Assembly: GCA_003540955.1 (NCBI GenBank)
Contig: DPMX01000090.1
Location: forward strand, 1 to 7,614
Source: Gammaproteobacteria bacterium
GTDB taxonomy: Bacteria; Pseudomonadota; Gammaproteobacteria; Ga0077536
Reading direction: 5' to 3'
DNA: 7,614 bases
Part shown: positions 6,695 to 7,614 of the stretch, one piece after another
How positions within the stretch are numbered: position 1 is the first letter of the stretch
Layout of the letters: the number at the start of each line of letters is the position of its first letter
Program-made: the position numbers and the translations under genes
The notes under the pieces: model-generated
Database searches by the model: none
Seen by the model: the letters and a program-made list of their open reading frames with translations, nothing else
Told to the model about the DNA's origin: nothing

Positions 6695-6711
6695 CTTGCA
6701 AAATTTGCAAG
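6695..6711. promoter_or_regulatory. Perfect 17-bp palindrome, probable operator
   Basis: CTTGCAAA (6695-6702), central A (6703), TTTGCAAG (6704-6711): both eight-base arms match perfectly. A further GCAAG occurs at 6683-6687, eight bases to the left. TTGCAA inside it (6696-6701), with TTAAAT 17 bp downstream (6719-6724), would make a modest promoter overlapped by the palindrome. The outer CTTG and CAAG resemble those of the inner operator core at 4378-4393, though the spacing differs by one base. A loop of one to three bases and no clear U-tract make a terminator less likely than a protein-binding site. Confidence 0.5.
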
Positions 6712-6926
6712 TTGGTATTTAAATTTGTGTGGAATCCTCATTCCATGTCGTTAGGGCGATCGAGTGGAAATCAATAATGATTGGGATGTCCAGGCGCAAC
6801 GTCAAAATTAGAAATCTAACGCTCAGCAACATTAGACTTCCGGATTACTTCGACGAAATATGACGATCGCGAGCCTGAGCCGACAACAGCGTTTTTACGT
6901 GCTAAGGTGCGGCCGCGTTATCGGCT

Positions 6927-6954
6927 TTGACATCCAGTGATGAGTTGCTACCCT
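6927..6954 (+). promoter_or_regulatory. Candidate extended -10 promoter for the symporter gene
   Basis: A perfect -35 hexamer TTGACA (6927-6932) is followed by a 16-bp spacer and a poor -10 TACCCT (6949-6954). The -10 is directly preceded by TGC (6946-6948), an extended -10 feature that can compensate for a weak hexamer. The leader to the ATG at 7078 would be about 117 bases and includes the hairpin at 7016-7036. Confidence 0.35.
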
Positions 6955-7015
6955 GAGCCCGGTTTCCATCGTCTAGCTGCTCTTGTGATTTGAACTATGT
7001 CGAAAAGTAGACCAT

Positions 7016-7036
7016 CGGCAGCCGTGAAGGCTGTCG
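7016..7036 (+). promoter_or_regulatory. Leader hairpin upstream of the symporter gene
   Basis: CGGCAGCC (7016-7023) pairs with GGCTGTCG (7029-7036) through eight base pairs, including one G-U, around the loop GTGAA. It ends 41 bases before the symporter ATG. No U-tract follows directly, so it is a structured leader or processing element rather than a clear terminator. No known riboswitch is recognised. Confidence 0.35.
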
Positions 7037-7077
7037 CAGTTTAGTTCGGCCAAACAGACCGCCGAGGTAATTCACGC

Positions 7078-7614
7078 ATGTTTGGATATGACCCCCTGAT
7101 TTTTTGGGGCTGGACATTTTTGGCATTCTATATCGGCCTAATGGTAACGTTCGGCTTCGTTGGCATGCGCCGCGTCGAAGATAGTGATGACTTTGCTACG
7201 GCGCGCGGTAGCTACGGCCCATTGTTCCTCGCCTTCGCAATGACAGCCACGACGGCAAGTGGTGCAACCTTCCTTGGCTTACCCGGGCTCGCTTATACAT
7301 CAGGTATGTCGGTGTTGTGGTACGCCTTTGTTTATCCACTTGGGGTCTACAGTGGAGTCCTCATCTGCCTCCACGGCATCCGTCGAGCGGGTGCCAACTT
7401 TGGCAGTCGCTCAATGCCGGAATACTTAGGGGATCGTTTCGATTCCGACGCACTCCGAATCATCGCTGCTTTGTTTTCAATGATGTTGCTATTTTATCTT
7501 GCCGGCCAACTGCTTGCTGGCGCGGTGATGTTCACAAGTATGTTAGGGCTTGAAGCCCTCCCCGCACTTTGCGTTACCGCAGTAGTGTTGATGATTTACA
7601 TCGCGCTTGGCGGT
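7078..7614 (+). CDS. Sodium:solute symporter (SSS/SLC5) family transporter, 3'-truncated by window edge
   Basis: The first 179 residues of an inner-membrane Na+-coupled symporter; full members are about 450-600 residues, so well over half lies beyond the window. ATG 7078 has GAGGT nine bases upstream (7064-7068). Hydrophobic segments fall at about 7-29, 48-66, 78-100, 126-152 and 157-179. The loop after the first segment, DDFATARGSYGPLFLAFAM (37-55), and ATTASGATFLGLPGLAYTSG (57-76) match the family's hallmark region, and SMPEYLGDRF (112-121) matches the conserved cytoplasmic segment. The sodium-binding serine/threonine pair of the eighth helix is not in view. Placement after a catabolic cluster suggests uptake of the pathway's acid substrate (inference). 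The substrate could be any of the family's organic acids, sugars, amino acids or vitamins. Confidence 0.87.
   Translation, partial: MFGYDPLIFWGWTFLAFYIGLMVTFGFVGMRRVEDSDDFATARGSYGPLFLAFAMTATTASGATFLGLPGLAYTSGMSVLWYAFVYPLGVYSGVLICLHGIRRAGANFGSRSMPEYLGDRFDSDALRIIAALFSMMLLFYLAGQLLAGAVMFTSMLGLEALPALCVTAVVLMIYIALGG

Larger units (their letters stand above)
6641..7077. other. 437-bp gene-free region with regulatory-looking elements
   Basis: No convincing gene was found on either strand. The stretch holds a perfect palindrome (6695-6711), a short inverted repeat TGGAAT-cctc-ATTCCA (6730-6745), TTAGA-aa-TCTAA (6808-6819), a promoter candidate (6927-6954) and a leader hairpin (7016-7036). The best small reading frame, 6777-6863, codes for 28 residues and has only a weak GGAAA ahead of it. 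The gap is much longer than any other in the window. Confidence 0.6.

Noticed and set aside
6777..6863. A 28-residue open frame (begins MIGMSRRNVK) in the long gene-free gap
   Set aside because: Very short, a weak GGAAA ahead of it and no recognised similarity; expected by chance in about 440 bases. It could be kept in mind as a leader peptide only if ribosome profiling shows it.
7317..7553. A 78-codon plus-strand open frame near the right edge
   Set aside because: It is out of frame with the symporter coding region, which has clear SSS family motifs and membrane segments across the same bases.
1..7614. Mobile element, CRISPR, phage-defence or toxin-antitoxin content
   Set aside because: No transposase, integrase, direct-repeat array, nuclease or toxin motifs were seen on either strand; the genes are metabolic, regulatory and transport.

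Overview
The window looks like a bacterial aromatic or aryl-CoA catabolic gene cluster, most likely from a proteobacterium. The evidence is the IorA/IorB pair of the long proteobacterial type (IorB with a DUF6537-like C-terminal half), short intergenic gaps, GTGA stop/start overlaps and ordinary Shine-Dalgarno sites. Base composition is close to balanced and fairly even, with no transposase, integrase, tRNA, rRNA or CRISPR array. I cannot name the species. Both edges cut genes.

Layout. At 2-3213 (+) lie the 3' part of iorA and a complete iorB, coding a two-subunit thiamine-diphosphate, iron-sulfur 2-oxoacid:ferredoxin oxidoreductase that should turn arylpyruvates such as indolepyruvate into arylacetyl-CoA. 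A short convergent gap with a perfect 8-bp hairpin follows. At 3382-4289 (-) lie a 4-hydroxybenzoyl-CoA-thioesterase-like hotdog protein and a RidA-family protein, with ridA transcribed first. At 4290-4449 is a divergent promoter region centred on a long inverted repeat (4367-4405). At 4450-5726 (+) lie an SDR oxidoreductase and a translationally coupled MarR regulator, then a crotonase-fold acyl-CoA enzyme (5831-6640). A 437-bp gene-free stretch (6641-7077) holds a perfect palindrome, a promoter candidate and a leader hairpin. At 7078 a sodium:solute symporter family gene begins and runs off the right edge.

How it may work together (inference). The symporter imports an organic acid. IorAB and enzymes outside the window make CoA thioesters. 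The SDR and the crotonase-like enzyme process alicyclic or beta-oxidation-like intermediates, the Rid protein may act on an enamine/imine intermediate, and the thioesterase releases a free acid. The MarR protein probably binds the inverted repeat and controls both divergent units, possibly relieved by an aryl-CoA ligand. This set of genes would fit degradation of an amino-aromatic such as 2-aminobenzoate via its CoA thioester, or of tryptophan/indole-type compounds. The genes that would decide this (CoA ligase, ring oxygenase/reductase, acyl-CoA dehydrogenase) are not in the window.

Most notable points: the long inverted repeat overlapping both divergent promoters; the Rid protein lacking the catalytic arginine of RidA; the crotonase homologue lacking both classical catalytic glutamates; and the regulatory-looking palindrome and leader before the transporter gene.
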